Source of the DNA: Hofstenia miamia | Taxonomy: Eukaryota; Xenacoelomorpha; Acoela | Assembly (NCBI GenBank): GCA_004352715.1 | Contig: SCFE01000020.1 | Span: 303,355 to 365,744 of the forward strand | DNA: 62,390 nucleotides | Direction of reading: 5' to 3' | Shown here: positions 35,342 to 48,714 of the stretch, piece after piece | How the letters are laid out: each line of letters starts with the position of its first letter | Numbering within the stretch: the first letter of the stretch is position 1 | Position numbers and translations under genes: made by a program | The notes under the pieces: model-generated | Databases searched by the model: none | Told to the model about the DNA's origin: nothing | The model's input: only the letters and a program-made list of their open reading frames with translations

Positions 35342-37329
35342 CATAAAATATTAAGAAAAATGAAAATACTGTCAAATATCACTCGTGAATTCATTATTAC
35401 AAATCGTGGTTTCAAACTATAATCTGCAACAACATTTATGACAAACAATTATAAAACTACAATACTTATAAGGAAAAAACAAAAAATGTCAAAAGCAAAA
35501 TCTTTAAAAAAAATCACTCAATTCACCTCATACTCTTTTAATCAATTGAATATAACTTCTGAAAGAACAGTTGTTTGCTTTAAATTGCCTGGCGTTTGTT
35601 TTAAAGGACAAACCGTTTTCCACATTTACAAAAAAAATTCTAAACGTTGCTATAGATTGCTGTGTCTGAAGTTAAAAAGTTTAAAAAGTTTTCTTTGAAC
35701 GTTTCTAATTCCTGAAAAAAGATTTAAATTCTCTCCATGCCTAATGTTTATTCATTTATACAGTTTTGAGCCTTGGAAACAACTAAGAATTTGAATGTTT
35801 CTTGATACGTCCAAAGATTTCCAAACCCCATTAAGGCGTGCCTTAATGGAACAGAGCCGAGTCGCGAATTTAGAAAAAAAACACTCTTGTATCACGTGGT
35901 GTTTTCATTTGAGCATAGCATTAACAGTTTTTGAGGTATAGGCGGTTAAATTTTTATAAGATCATGAAAACTCTTCAAAAATCTCAGGGCTGTTTAAGGT
36001 TCCAATTTTGAATATTAAAGTAAAGCAAAATTAGATGCTTTAATTAGGATTTTTCCTTAAATTAATTTTACACACTATAGATTTACCCTCTTTTTAATAT
36101 ATCTGAATAAATTTGAAGACCCAACCATGATATCTACTATCTTCCTTGGGAATGAGGCGTTCGACGTCCGCCGTTTCTTGGCTACGCCCTATTTAGAAAC
36201 TGAATATTTTTGATTTGTTGTAGCATTATGCATAAATAACCTATATTTTACTTAAGCTTTCTAGTTTTAAATGCTAACGTAAATGCATTGAGACACCTTC
36301 TTGCCTGATATTCAAACGAAAAAGAGATACTAAGTAGTCTGTTGGAGCAACTTCAAATTCAAGTGCTCTTTACAAGGCTTTTGGGGAAGATGACATTTCC
36401 GTAAGTATAACTTTAAAATTTTCACAAATATACTTGTTGTCAATAATTGAACACTTTGGAATTCTATAAAAATGATATATTTACGCTTACTCAGCTAATG
36501 TCTTTGAAAAGAAATTATTTCTACATTTTGAATTATTGATTTATGTATGAGAAAAGCTAAAATGATACTGGTTACACTTTATTAAGTATGGTACCAATGT
36601 CAAATAACAAGTAACTTTAAATATCGAATTGACTGCAGGCTCATGTTATGATTGAGTAAACTAGACTATGTTGTTTTAAGTTGTCTAATATCAACAAGCT
36701 GTATCAGTTATTTTAAGAAAATTTTCATAACATGCATGAGAGACTACGCAATGGAGATCCAGGTTTTGTGGGTTGGAAGAAAAACCTGTAATGGTTAGCA
36801 GATCTCAAAAGCCTAATAGGTCTACTTGTAGAATTGTGTAAAATTACCATAATTTAGAAAAAAAATCAATTTTATAGTAAAATTGAAGAAGCTTTAATAT
36901 AAGCCTTTACTATTACCCCTTATAGAGCTTATATTTAGGGCAAGAAGCTATTGTTATGATGAAATTTCGACTATCTACTTAAGAAATTTGAAACGATTAA
37001 TATATTTTGCTTGTGTTCCATCTAAAAATTGATCCATTTTTACGTGCCCAATTTTCGATGAGAATTCCAGTAAATTATTAGTGTCAAATCCAACAGATGA
37101 AGGCTACAGAATAGAACTAATATGAGAAAAATAAATACTTTTTCAGAATATGAGTTTTTGAGAAATTTATGTTATTGTTACTATAGTTCAGGTTAAAACT
37201 AATGAGACTGAAAAAAATTAAAGTTGTGACTCAGCTATACATACCAAAAAGGTAAATGTGTTATCAAACTAAAGCTAAGTTTATTGCCGATGGTTCTTCC
37301 TTGCTGTTAACCAAAAAATTTTCACCGCT
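35342..37329. other. No gene recognised
   Basis: AT-rich. An 86-codon Lys-rich open frame at 35438-35698 has no motif and is not called. Confidence 0.4.
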
Positions 37330-38150
37330 GCTCGGAGCATGTATTTAGCCGCTTTGACATAGCGTCCATTAAACGGTCTCGAACTTCTTCGCTAACAAGC
37401 ATCTTGCGATTCGAGTATATACCATCTCAATTCGGTCAAATTTTGAGGATTTTTTTTCAACGTTGTCTTTTAGTATCTGCCAGACGTTCTCGATAGAAGA
37501 CAAATCGGACGAATTCGGTGGCCACTGCATTATCTTTGATGTCGTTGACGTATGCAGAGTTGCCCCATCCTGTTGAAGGATCCAGCCAGTCTGGTTATAA
37601 ACAATCGGCATATGTAAGGAATTCTTCTACAATTTCGCAATACTTTGACTGTTAGTGGACCCTGGGCCGTCGATAATACACATATAGAAACCATAAGTTG
37701 TGGGGAAAATGTTGGCGTCTTTTTAACGGGTTTTCGCCTCGTTTTGAGTATCAAGCTTGCATGGTATTCCGATGAAGCTGGAACAAGGAATCGTCCGTGA
37801 GAAAAACATCTTGAAATGGTAGTCGATCCATTCATTACAAAATGTTAGTCTTTTTTTTCCTGTAACGGCGAAATCGAGGGAACTTTTTGGGTAAGTTCTT
37901 AACCACTCAGGAAATACGGAGGTTTCTCTGGATGGTGCTCGTGCAAACAGTCTTGCCTGTTTTTGCTCTAAACCGATGAGTGATTTTTTTTAGAGTTGGT
38001 TGTTTCAGCGCTATGCCTATCAAAACCCTTCAATCTTTACCGCTTAATTACCTAGGTCGACCTCCTCCAGGTTGTTTAGCGAGCGACCCTCCTGATGAAA
38101 GCATGTAGTGATCGTTTTACACAGTCTGCCTGAAAAATAGTTGTTTTGCA
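37330..38150 (-). pseudogene. Tc1/Tc3-like transposase relic
   Basis: Minus strand in several frames. A helix-turn-helix region lies near 38100-37870. Then comes a block with FLTDDSLFQLHRN (first Asp region) and a block ILQQDGATLHTS (second Asp) followed by WPPNSSDLSSIENVWQILK (Glu). Only 25 residues lie between the second Asp and the Glu instead of the usual 34, so an internal deletion removed part of the catalytic core. Stops and frameshifts add to that; the copy is dead. Confidence 0.85.
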
Positions 38151-39555
38151 ATGCACGATGGAAGTTAATACTCGGCAAAGAAAAAAGTTACAGTTTATGC
38201 ATTTACAAAGACAGCGACGTTAATCATATTTTTGGTTATTAGTCCTTCTTATATCATCAAAGTACTTAGTTTAGGTTAAATTAGAATAACTAAAACTCAC
38301 TATTATATACAGAGACCTTCAGAAGTGGTTTATTTCGATTCATGTATATTAGAATACCTACCATGTTTATATATCAAGGATTTCTCTAATTAACTATCAA
38401 TAAGGCGGATGGGGACTAAGCTGTTAGTCTTTTTTCAATTTTTTTGTTAATATTTGTTAAAAGTCAGCAACTATTATGTAGTTATACACTGAATAATTTT
38501 TATTGTTGGGAAATTGTGTGTTGCAAATATATTTACAAAATCGAAATTTTAATATAACGAAATTGTTGAAAATGGATCAAAAATGAACATGTGAGAATAA
38601 TCCAGGATCCAGTGTAGGCTAATATTGTTTGACAACAGTTGCTGTAGCCCTATTGGCTATGTCCATTTATGTTATAGACTTACAATGACATTGTTTTCAA
38701 AATCCGCATGTATGTGTTTGAAAAAAGCAATTTATTTATTTAATTTTTACATTGTAAAGGGATGCAACCAGATCACAAATCATGAACCGGTAACCCGATT
38801 AAAACGATGACCCAGTTGACGAAAATGTATGCAAAAAAATTATCAAGCCTAAGAGCAAATTTTAAATTTCAAAAAAATTCTGTTTATTAGTAACTCATTA
38901 AAATCTTTGAAACTATTAGTTTTTGAATATTTTTTTGATTTAATATATTTTTGAAGATATTTAATTTAGGAGGTTACTCCCTATATTAAAGTATGTAGTC
39001 CCCATTGGCCTGTTAATTCCGCGATTGTGAAAGTGCAAAGATTTTATTGTTGTCGAAATCCACTTTCTGTTTTCTTGCTTACTCTTAGTCTAAATTTGTG
39101 CAAACAATAAAGTTCTTAAGGTGAAGTAAGGCAAACGTTGTGTCTCTTTTGGTACGCGAAATATACAACATGATCCATTGGTTGCATTTCAATCAAAATG
39201 ACTACATTGTAAACTGGGATATATTTGTAATTATAGTTTCTCCCAAAAAGACTATTAATTCCTTCTACATTATTGAATCTTTTCCAAATTGCAAGATATG
39301 TTACTCATCATTGGACATTTTTAAACACTTGAAAGGGAATTTTATAAAAGAGTGCATTTATCAAAAGTGATTCAATTCACTATTCTTATATCTCGCGGAA
39401 AACTCTCATTTCCACTTGCTGACCCTAATTTTTTCAATACCTTAGGCTTTTAATAATTTGAAGATGTTGCTATTAAATGTTCAAATAGACGTACACAACT
39501 ATTTTTCATTATTTATGATCAATTGTACTTTGATAATCATGCTAGTGTGTTTCAG
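38151..39555. other. No gene recognised
   Basis: AT-rich; a 76-codon open frame at 39140-39370 has no motif or clear splice sites. Confidence 0.4.
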
Positions 39556-39670
39556 AAATAGGCAAACTACATCCATCAAAGAGTTTATGAAAAGAGCGAA
39601 TGAAGAAGGCATATCTACTAAGCAGGAATTCCAAAGAAACAAGAAAATGCAAAAACTTTTGTCACTATAA
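39556..39670 (+). CDS. Possible terminal exon of an unrecognised gene
   Basis: After a good acceptor (tagtgtgtttcag, AG at 39554-39555), a 115-base frame reads TTSIKEFMKRANEEGISTK followed by a charged helix with QEFQRNKKMQKLLSL and a TAA stop at 39668-39670. The composition (charged, helical, few Cys) looks like coding sequence rather than AT noise. I do not recognise the family and found no matching upstream exon. Confidence 0.3.
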
Positions 39671-42431
39671 CATATTTCTTAGTATTTATTTGAAATGTTT
39701 TAAATTTTTCATCCATTTTTTTGTCTTGTGAGCTGAATTTTGTAGTGCTGTTACTATTATGTCACTAAATCAATTTTAACATATCAGCCTCTAAGACATT
39801 TTACACAGTTCTTTAGTTCCGAATCCTGAGATATAAATACTATTGCGATGTCTTTGTATATATATACCTATATATATATATATATATATTAGCTATGCAT
39901 ATGCTGGTTAATCACTATTGAAAAACTGTTATCCAACTGAAGATTACAAATAGGAGCTGACACTTAGTGAATTGAAAATTTAAATTTAAATTTTGAAAGG
40001 TTGCATTCAAATGTAACCTTAAACATCCCAAGAATTTTTAAAAAATTTTAATGATCCTAAAAAAATTTTTAGTTGTTTATAGCTCAAAAATTATTAAAGC
40101 TATGCTCAATCTGAAAGCACAACATGATAAAGGTGAATCTCTTCTTTTTTTGTTTTAAATCCGTGACCCGGCCCCGTGACCTTTGACTTTGTGTACGGTA
40201 TGCCTAATTTTCAAAGAAAACGTCTTTTACACGTTTGCCACAGCAATACACTTAATAGAAATTTTTAACATTGTGTTAAAATTTGTTTCCCAATAGACCC
40301 ACCCATGCCCCAAGATTTTCAAATTTGCTAATAGGCTCTGAGAAAATTCTTTGTAAATGTGGAAAAATGTTTTAAACGGCGCAACAAGCGTTTCATTATG
40401 GTTTTTGGATATATGTAGCAATTGCATAATTTTCAATTTTCATAAATTCAATAATAATCTTTGCGAATGAATGATGTCTTAGCATTCACCACTAAAGAGA
40501 AGCAAAATTTAGTGACAAATAATCCTTCTTGCGCTCTTGTATATAATTCCAATGCCTTCAAAAGTAGTTTTTGCTTCACTACTTTATAGTGTAGTCACTG
40601 TGATAGAACATAAATCCTATCAATGATTTGCTAGATACAAATATGACTTGAGAGTAAAAAATGGCTTCTTGAATTGGTTTATGTTGTCAATGATTTGTAT
40701 TTCTTACAGCAGTCGATTTCAGATATTTATTGCAATATTAATAAACGTTTCATCATAATTATATTTAAATCATTGCATATAATTAATAATTGAGGAATAA
40801 TAGATTTGGAAATTCATTCTTTAGCTTAATATAGAACTTGAAGCTTCTTGAATATTGTCTGCGTATATCAGGGCATAAAATATTTATATATATTAAATTA
40901 TTCACAATAAATGTTTAAAATGTTGCTATCATCCCAATTAAGGGTAATTGTTTAAATACAATAGGATATATTTTGAGTTTTGAATCAATTGTTACTCTTA
41001 GAAAGTTTGTGCTATTTTTGTAAGAACTATTCAAACATATCGATATTAGAGTTGGCTACACAATTTTTGGGTAGGCCTGACTATTGAGTGACTGTAGTCC
41101 ATCAGTTTTTCTGTTAAAAGCTACTATGTGTTTTGGGTCTTTGCTCGTCATTATTAGGGCCTGTAAAAGTAAACAAAGTTAAAATGTTTTTTTTGCTCAA
41201 AAGCATTTTGCAAATTTTTTGAAGCTTTAAAACTGCGTATTTTCCAAAAATTCAATATGACCTTAATGTAAAAAAAATCTAAGATATTGGTTACATATAA
41301 ATTTCACTTTTAGGTCATAATAAGGTTAAGTTTGCCTACATAATTCCTAAATTACAATATATTTTGTGAAAATACTTATCAAAGCTTGAATCACAGTAAA
41401 GCAACGGTTCTAAAAAATATAAAACGGTAAATAGAAACATTCAAAATTATTCAACAATGACAGATAAACTTCAAATTGTTCAATATTTTAATGTATTCTT
41501 GGATAAATTAAAATAAAGTAAAATAACAGAACCAAACATAATTAAAACATTTAATGAACATTGATTACAGTGTAGAACACCTTTATAACAATAACAAGAA
41601 TCTACATTTATTTGTTTACTGCACTTGAGGTCTAACTCGATTTCCCTCACTAACTTAGATTTAGCAACATTCAATTGCAAAAAGAGACATTTGTTAATAA
41701 TCAATTTAAAGTACTGTACATGTTTTCCTAATGCTGAAAATTACTAAAATAAGCAAAGTTGTTTACTAATGCTGAAGTGACAAATATCATGAATAAATTA
41801 ACTGAAAATTCTTAGAACACAAATTTCAAAAAATTTAATGAAAATTATGGCAAATGAACAAAATGACACTATGTTAACCTATGGGAAGTTGACTAAGTTA
41901 AGCCATACTAATCAATTGTCAAACATTAAAAAAGTTTTTCACAAAAAATAAATCCAAAAGAAAACTATGGCAAACTGTTTTTTCTATAAAGTTTCTCCTG
42001 TTCATTAACTTGAGATCAGAATTTCCGTCTATAATAAAATCCTAATGTGTAAGTTATAATGAGAAATCATAAATTTAGAATGTGGCTTATATGAATTAAT
42101 CTAAATCAAGTCATATAATTTAAGATATAATATTTTGAAAAATTTTCAATAAAGCAAACATATGCATCCTTCAAAAATGGTTGGATTTGAATAGAATTGA
42201 ATGTCACTTGCAAAATGCTTGACCTCAAAATCCATTCCTAAACATTGACAGAAAGGACTATAGTGCTCAAGAATCATTTTAATTGAAAGAGATGCTTTAC
42301 TTAATTGCTAAATTTCTAATAATATTCTTGATATGCAAACTGTGTAATTGTCAGCAAAATGTTTCATTCAATATTCATATATTTATAAAATTACATTAAA
42401 ATATACACACCAGTAAGCTAATGGAATCTAT
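39671..42431. other. Intergenic; one microsatellite and one dispersed repeat
   Basis: A (TA)n tract at about 39856-39889 and repeat family 2 copy B at 40235-40380. No gene recognised. Confidence 0.5.
40235..40380 (+). repeat. Dispersed repeat family 2, copy B
   Basis: Counterpart of 3040-3175 in the same orientation; see copy A for the shared blocks. Confidence 0.5.
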
Positions 42432-44171
42432 TTAAAATCTTTTATTTAATGAAAAACAGTAGTGTGTTCTGTTTACTATCAAAATGTCATCCATGCCATT
42501 TTGATCAACATCTACCAATTTATAAATAACATCTTCGGAAGTTGCACAAGGATATCTTCTTCCAGAATTGCTAAGGGTTTCTAAATATATGCTGTATCTT
42601 GATAACATAGCCATAGTAAAATAACTACGAGGTTGTGAGATATTGTATCGCACCATTTCTAATGCATCAACATTTTGATCATCGTCAAGAAACCCCCATA
42701 AAATTTTTGCATAAGAACGTTCAAACATTGGACTATCTCCTACTTTAAGCCTATCATTTTCAACTTGTGTTAATATATTGGAGAAAAATAAGAAGGATTT
42801 GGAAAAACCAATGCTGTTGCAGTAGAGAACCTGATTATAATACCAAAAAGTTAAAGATTGACATGCATGTTCATAAAAAACGAAATCAATAAAAATATTT
42901 TCAAATTTTGTGTTAACATCAATAGAAATTCTAAGAAGAATTCCGTTAGACATTGATTCTGCAGTGCTGCATTCAATAAAGTTGTAGTGCTCAACTGGCA
43001 TGATTTCACAAGTGTTGTTAACCGTATGTCCTGTTAAAAGCAAAGTTGATACATTTAGAGAACGGTCATAATCCATAACGAAGAGCAAAATTGGATGCAG
43101 AATTGCACTTGTCAAATTTAAATGGTTCTGTGATTGCAGTGCGCTAGTATTTCGGTTGAATGCCACTAATTTAATTTGAGTTGAATCAATACATGCAATG
43201 TAAGTGTAAATTAAATCACGTGCATCTGTACAGTTAGGCGCTTCTGGGAATATCATAAAATCGAATCTAACATGATTGACGTGATTTCTTGAAAAAACAT
43301 GCTTGTTTTCATAACAAAGCAATTCAATATGAGCATCTTGAGTAAACTTTCCCACACTGACTACAGCATTGCAAGAACCTACAATGTTCATAACTTGAAT
43401 TTTTGCTTTATCCAGAAAAGGATTGTAAATAAATTTAGTTGGTTTAAAATTTATGAGTCTACCTGCTCCCTGCCTATAAGTACAGTTAAATTTCCGATGG
43501 AGAAAGAAAGTGAAAAATGGATCTCTATCAAAATCATCCAATAAAAAATCAGCTTGAAGACTTTCATTACTAAGAAGAGTAAATCGTGAGTCATTGCTAT
43601 TGTTTGATATCGAAATCCATTGATTATGACTATTCATGCTAGAATATTGAATTTTCAAAATGTTGCTGTAAATTGTCATTTGAAGACTATTTCCAATGAA
43701 TGCATAGTAATTCTGCAAACATGTCCCATAATATGAATGCTGATCATAAAACTGTGCTTCTACCATAACTTCTGCTTTTGATGATTTTATGAAAAAATCA
43801 CAATAATTTATTGTAATTTCGTCTTTATGACTAGGATTGGTAACGTTGCACATGTATTTCAAACGATTTTTTTTGTATTTGGTGATACAGCACTCATGTT
43901 CACAAAGCCTGTCCTTGGCACAACAATGCTAATGCGTAAATAATGCTCAAATGATTGGACCTCAATTATCGCAAAGCCCAAATTTGAGAGGTAATACTCC
44001 ACAACGTGCAATAGGCTGATTATAGTGCATTCCTTCCCATTTTCCGTGAACACATTCTCTGAGACTATGAATGCTATTGGGATTTCTAGAAATGTAGCTT
44101 GTTTTTCTTAAGGAACATAGAACAGTGCTGAGAAAATTTAAAATTGTAACTGTGACCAATAAGGGCATCAT
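42432..44171 (-). CDS. Secreted FG-GAP/VCBS-like beta-propeller protein, two exons, family not recognised
   Basis: Likely join on the minus strand: exon 1 44171-43998 (58 codons), 69-base intron 43997-43929 (GTATTAC ... GCATTAG), exon 2 43928-42432, giving about 556 residues. Exon 1 starts with a signal peptide (MMPLLVTVTILNFLSTVLCS). The mature N-terminus is Cys-rich on both sides of the intron (IARCG / HCCAKDRLCEHECC), and the join keeps phase 0, which supports the intron. Exon 2 has many N-glycosylation sequons and at least five Asp-rich turns of calcium-binding type: LLDDFDRDPFFTF, VGKFTQDAHIEL, VMDYDRSLNVSTL, GFLDDDQNVDAL and VDVDQNGMDDILIVN. These resemble FG-GAP/VCBS blades of integrin-alpha-like and ITFG1-like propellers. 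No membrane helix or GPI signal is seen, so secretion is inferred. If the intron is wrong, the alternative is a start at 43862. Confidence 0.6.
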
Positions 44172-46703
44172 GTTTCTTGGAAGAAGTTATATAATGAAAG
44201 CACTTAGAAATTCACTACTTTAAGCTATCTAAAACTGTATTTTAACAATAAATAAAAAATAGGTATAATCCAACTGAAGATATTGTATATATATAATTTG
44301 CTCGGAATTTAAATTATTGAATATTGTTAGATAATTCTCAAGTAAACAATGGAAATAATTTTTAGTAATTTTTTTATTATAACAATGTTATTAATCTGGG
44401 GCGTCCCTGGTCCCCAGACCTTTCTTCTAGTGCTGATTAACATTAATGTCTAATACTATAGTTCACTACTTAGCTTCTAAAATGATAAATTGATTATTAA
44501 CATATTTACTTATGATTATTAAGCTGTATTAAAAGAACAGAACCTATTTATGTATGCAATTTAATACAAACCTCTTAATACTAGTTAAATAATAAGAGAA
44601 GCTATGTTGGGGACCAAATACCACCCTTAACTGAACAAACATTTTTTGAGTTCCATAACCAACAAATAATAATTCAAACCAAAGCGAAAACAAAACAAAG
44701 ATGTTTGAATCAATGTTGATTCTCCCAATCAATTGCACAGTAGGAATTGAACTTATACATTATAAAGCAAGTCATATTTACCTGTTACTCGTAAAACTAC
44801 CGGAGAAATGACGGTGCAATTTTCAAGGGATGTCGAATGTTATCTGAGTAAATGCAATCTGCTAAATTGTCAAAATATTACTCAGTGGAAACCAGATGGC
44901 GGCGGAAATAGGTAGTAGTTGTCCTTCCCCCTAAACCAAGCGTTCAGAAAAAATTCCGTAAATTTTATAATTTAAGCAGTAAAAATCTTTTTGCTTAGTT
45001 ATTGGGAAAAATTATAACTTGCCACCCCCTCGCTCTCCCCTAACCAAAATTCGTTCTACCGCCACTGTTACCATATGGTAACACTAACATAATGAAAGTA
45101 GCAATGTCAATAAATGAAAGATATTAATTGATTCAATATTAGTAACATTTTTCAGTAAAGATGAACAGTTTGCATTTTTTTCACGCTATTTTATATAATT
45201 ATAATGATGATAAAAGGCGGTCAAGTCGATATAGTCACAGTGACAACATTATTCATGACCTTACAGGTTCAAAGTGCTCAGTGTAACCACTATAGCTTTT
45301 AATAGTAGACAATGAAAATATTTCCCATAGGCCCAGTTAGCCACTGTACAATTGGATACACCGGATTAGACTGTACACACTATGACACTGTTTACATCAT
45401 TATGTAGTCGCTGTACATTGAGTACACAGTGTAGACTACATAAACCAGTGGGTAAATAAATAATTCTTTAGGAATGTAGGCTACCAAAAACTATGTGACA
45501 ATGATGAAGACTAGTGATCGTTTATGTTCACTGCACATGTAAAACTCAATATTATAAATATGACTTTCCTAAACTTAAAGATTAATGTAGATTGGACACT
45601 TTATTACTAATGTAAAATACTTACATTGCAATAGTGGAGTGAACAGTCTTAAAAACTGAAGATATTGATCATTTGAATTAGAACAGCTGCTAAGAAGGGC
45701 CATTATAAAAAAATTCTCAATACTATAAGGTGGTTAAGTCCGTGTCTGTGGACTTGATCATTTTAAGCGTTGAAACAGTACTACTCTAATGAGTTTTATG
45801 CAATATTCAGTGTGCAAGGGAAGTTACTAACTGCAATCAACTGCTATACGAGTAATCATCTACCATATTACATGAAAAGGCCAAAAATATTGTATATGTG
45901 ACTTAACCACATCCTACTACTGAGCCCTTCAATTGTAGGCAAGTGTGAGATCCAGAATGTACCAATCAATTGGTAGGGCAACCTAGCTAACTGGATGCTT
46001 GCGAGATTTAATATGGAAACAGCATTATTTTTATAACATTAAAAATCACGGTAGAAACGGGTCAAACTTTGTGGAATGTCGAAGTGATACATTATTGACC
46101 TAATTTAACCCGACCTACTCATTTGGGAAATGTACGCTTCAAAAACATTTCACATGCCTAAGACGAATTAAATAACTAAAGCTACCAAAATGAATTCGAC
46201 AAATACCACATACAATTTCGTTAAGTGTATTAAATGCAATAACCTCTGATAATTTTTGAAACTTTGTTACCTGAATGATTTTGGCAAAACATTTGTCGAC
46301 GAAACGAAAGGTTCTGTCTCAGATATGAAATTTAAGCCGATTTAGTTATTTTGTACCTGTCAGTAGAACTTGATAATAAGATCCAGATGACAATAATATT
46401 TTTAATATTCTAAATCTTCCGAATGAGCATTTATTATTTTGCAGAAAGTATTTTAAATGGTATCTACAAAATAACCGGCACAAATGTGGCAGATTTATAT
46501 GTTTATTGTTATCATTTATAAACAAAACATTTTTTCTATTTTCTATTAAATGTTTGTACTGAAAAGGCTTGACAGGATATCAGAAATATCCTTCTGCCCT
46601 TTGTTTGGCTTGTGTATGTTTCAAACAGCCATGTTTGAAATTCTTAGATATATAAAGTTGTTGTTTTATATATAATAATAAGGCTTTGCTATCAAAACCT
46701 ACT
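44172..46703. other. Intergenic; transposon-end-like patch and a palindrome
   Basis: No gene recognised. On the minus strand from 45067 a GC-rich patch starts CAGTGGCGGTAGAACGAATT followed by ggggagagcgagggggtggc, resembling the CAGTGG-type end seen at 18199; no partner end found. GTTACCATATGGTAAC at 45067-45082 is a perfect 16-base palindrome touching it. Confidence 0.4.
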
Positions 46704-46856
46704 GTTTGCCACCAATGGCCCATTAATGGACCATTATTGGCCCATCAATGGGTCATGGTTGGGGATACATCACTGGCCCATTAATTCCCCGGTGGTCATC
46801 TGCCAATAATGGCCATCATTGGCAACTTCAATGGCTCATTATCGGTCAATTCATGG
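46704..46856. repeat. Degenerate AATGGCCCATT array
   Basis: About 150 bases made of imperfect, often self-complementary units such as ccaatggcccattaatgg, accattattggcccatcaat, ccaataatggccatcattgg and ggctcattatcggtc. Unit spacing is near 10-20 bases. It abuts the truncated end of the Gypsy reverse transcriptase at 46851. Confidence 0.8.
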
Positions 46857-47740
46857 TTTAAGTTTTTTTACCTTAGACGGATTGGGCTGAACGCCTTTCT
46901 TAGAAATGTAAAAGCCCAAATATGTAATGGAATCAAATGCAAACTTGCACTTCTCAGTGCGTAGCTTGAGATTGGCTTTTCGAAAACGGCGCAAAACTGC
47001 TTTTAGTGTAGATAGGTGCTCTGCAAAAGTCTTCAATGCAATAATGACATCATCTAGATAAGGTAATAACCCAGGCCCCGCAAATGGAGTAGTCGTTGAA
47101 ATGTCGGCGGCGCATTACAAAGTCCGAAAGCCATCACTTCAAACTCGAATAATTCACTGCCTACTTGAAATGCAGTTTTTTCTTTGTCCTTTTTTCGTAA
47201 TGGTACCTTTCAGTACCCACTGGCCATGTCTAAGGTCGTAAAGTAATTGCAACCATCCAAATCCCACACTAGTTCATCAATTAATGGCAATTGTTGGCAG
47301 TCTTTCACCATACAAGCATTTAATTTGCAAAAATCAACAACAAACCTACATTTGCCATTCTTTTTTTTACTAGGAAACACAGTGACTTCCACGGCGACGT
47401 ACTTTTTCGAATTACCCGTTTTTGTATCATCTCTTGAACCTGTTTGCCTAGTTCTTTTTTCATTGCTTGGGGATGCCTAAACCGCGGTCTCTGTGATGGC
47501 ACTACCATTCCCGTATTAATGCAATGTTCCGCCAAATTTGTTCTACCCACATTATACTCATCCTTGCTAAACACATCTTCATATTCATGTAATAATTGCT
47601 TTATCTGAGACGTTTCTGTACTTGATAAATTTGGACTTATACTTTTCTCAAACAATAGTCCCACACATCTTCCTTGACCAAGCCAAGTTGGCTGCATTCT
47701 CATTTCCATCTTCCGAAGTCCTTCAACACCAATCACTAGG
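46851..47740 (-). pseudogene. Gypsy reverse transcriptase fragment
   Basis: Minus strand, at least three frames. Blocks in order: a pre-RT region with EDVFSKDEYNVGR and SQRPRFRHPQAMKKEL, then CRFVVDFCKLNACM, NYFTTLDMASGYW (first catalytic Asp), FGLCNAP-like sequence near 47130, the YLDD box near 47065 in a shifted frame, and the thumb piece CKFAFDSITYLGFYISKKG. The order and motifs are those of Ty3/Gypsy reverse transcriptases. Frameshifts around 47400, 47180 and 47080 make it non-functional. Confidence 0.85.
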
Positions 47741-48060
47741 GTTATGGGGGAATTTTCTATGACAAAACAACGTAAATGGAAAATAGTGTCTCTTCACTTT
47801 ACTGGCACCACACAGCTACTCGACAATTCGAGTTTTTCACCAGAAATTGTCTTGCCCGTCCAACTTTCTTGCATTTGCTTCACATCAATAGCATTAAATC
47901 ATTGTATCCAATCACTATCAATCAAATTTATGTTACTTCCCATATCAAGTAATGCATCAATACACTGTGTACTGGTCTTTATGTTCAGACACAACGTAGT
48001 TGGCCCAGTCTCACAAGTACTGACTACTGTAGGCAAGACTGGGCTCTGGCGTTTTTTGGT
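47737..48060 (-). pseudogene. Gypsy protease region, degenerate
   Basis: Between the zinc-knuckle gag and the reverse transcriptase the minus strand reads CIDALLDMGSNINLID and later ITLVIGVEGLRK. This is the retropepsin layout, but the active-site triplet reads D-M-G rather than D-S/T-G and a stop follows. Aspartic protease function is known for the family; this copy is unlikely to be active. Confidence 0.65.
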
Positions 48061-48667
48061 CATCTCCTTGAAATGTGTCCCACCTCATTACATGCGTAAC
48101 ATTTGATTGTTTTCCAACATTTACCTCCATGAAACTTCTTGCATGTCTTGCAAACTTCGCTGGACGCTGCTACTGTCACAAATACCATGGGACTGTCTGG
48201 AAAAGTGCGAAGAAAGTTACTTAGCTGTTGCAATGTAGCCATATCATTTGCCACTAACCACACCATCGCAGAATTACGTAAATCACCCAGTAATGCATCA
48301 ACCAGCCAGGCCTTTACTGCGTCATTGCCAACCTTCAGATATATAGATAATTTGATTAACTTTTTGAGAGCAGATAATATTTCAGACGTCTGTGATATTC
48401 GGATACTCGCCCAGTCATTATATAGATTCATAGGCTGAGTCACTTGCAAAAACTCCTATTCCACCACTTCCAGAGCCGTCTTCATCATTGTAGTTCCCAC
48501 AGTAAGTTTCGCCGTATGGCCATGACAATTTTGTCATCCAATGCATTTGGCAAAATTGCAAATTTTTGCGTACCATCCAAAATATTCTTTTCAGTGCAGT
48601 AAGCATTAAATTTTAGTTTCCAAACACTAAATGAAGCTGAACATAATGTAAGAATTGGCGATGGCAT
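48060..48667 (-). pseudogene. Gypsy gag with zinc knuckles
   Basis: Starts MPSPILTLCSASFSVWKLKF near 48667, continues in a second frame, and ends with a first Cys cluster (CKTCKKFHGGKC) and a CCHC knuckle CYACNEVGHISRRC before the protease. The gag role is packaging of the element RNA. One frameshift near 48480 divides it. Confidence 0.75.
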
Positions 48668-48696
48668 TCTAATAAGATAGATAGTAGTACAATGTA

Positions 48697-48714
48697 TAAC
48701 ACGTTGGGCACCAA
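48697..48714 (-). promoter_or_regulatory. Primer-binding site of the short-LTR Gypsy element
   Basis: Minus strand TTGGTGCCCAACGTGTT lies directly after an LTR end reading CTTGTAACA. The TGGTGCCCAACGTG form is a familiar animal Gypsy primer-binding site, complementary to a tRNA 3' end. It marks the LTR boundary at 48715. Confidence 0.65.

Noticed and set aside
35438-35698. Lys-rich 86-codon frame
   Set aside because: Low-complexity composition, no recognised motif, next to a transposon end.
45067-45082. 16-base palindrome GTTACCATATGGTAAC
   Set aside because: Perfect but short; in AT-rich DNA next to a transposon-end-like patch it is not evidence of a regulatory site by itself.
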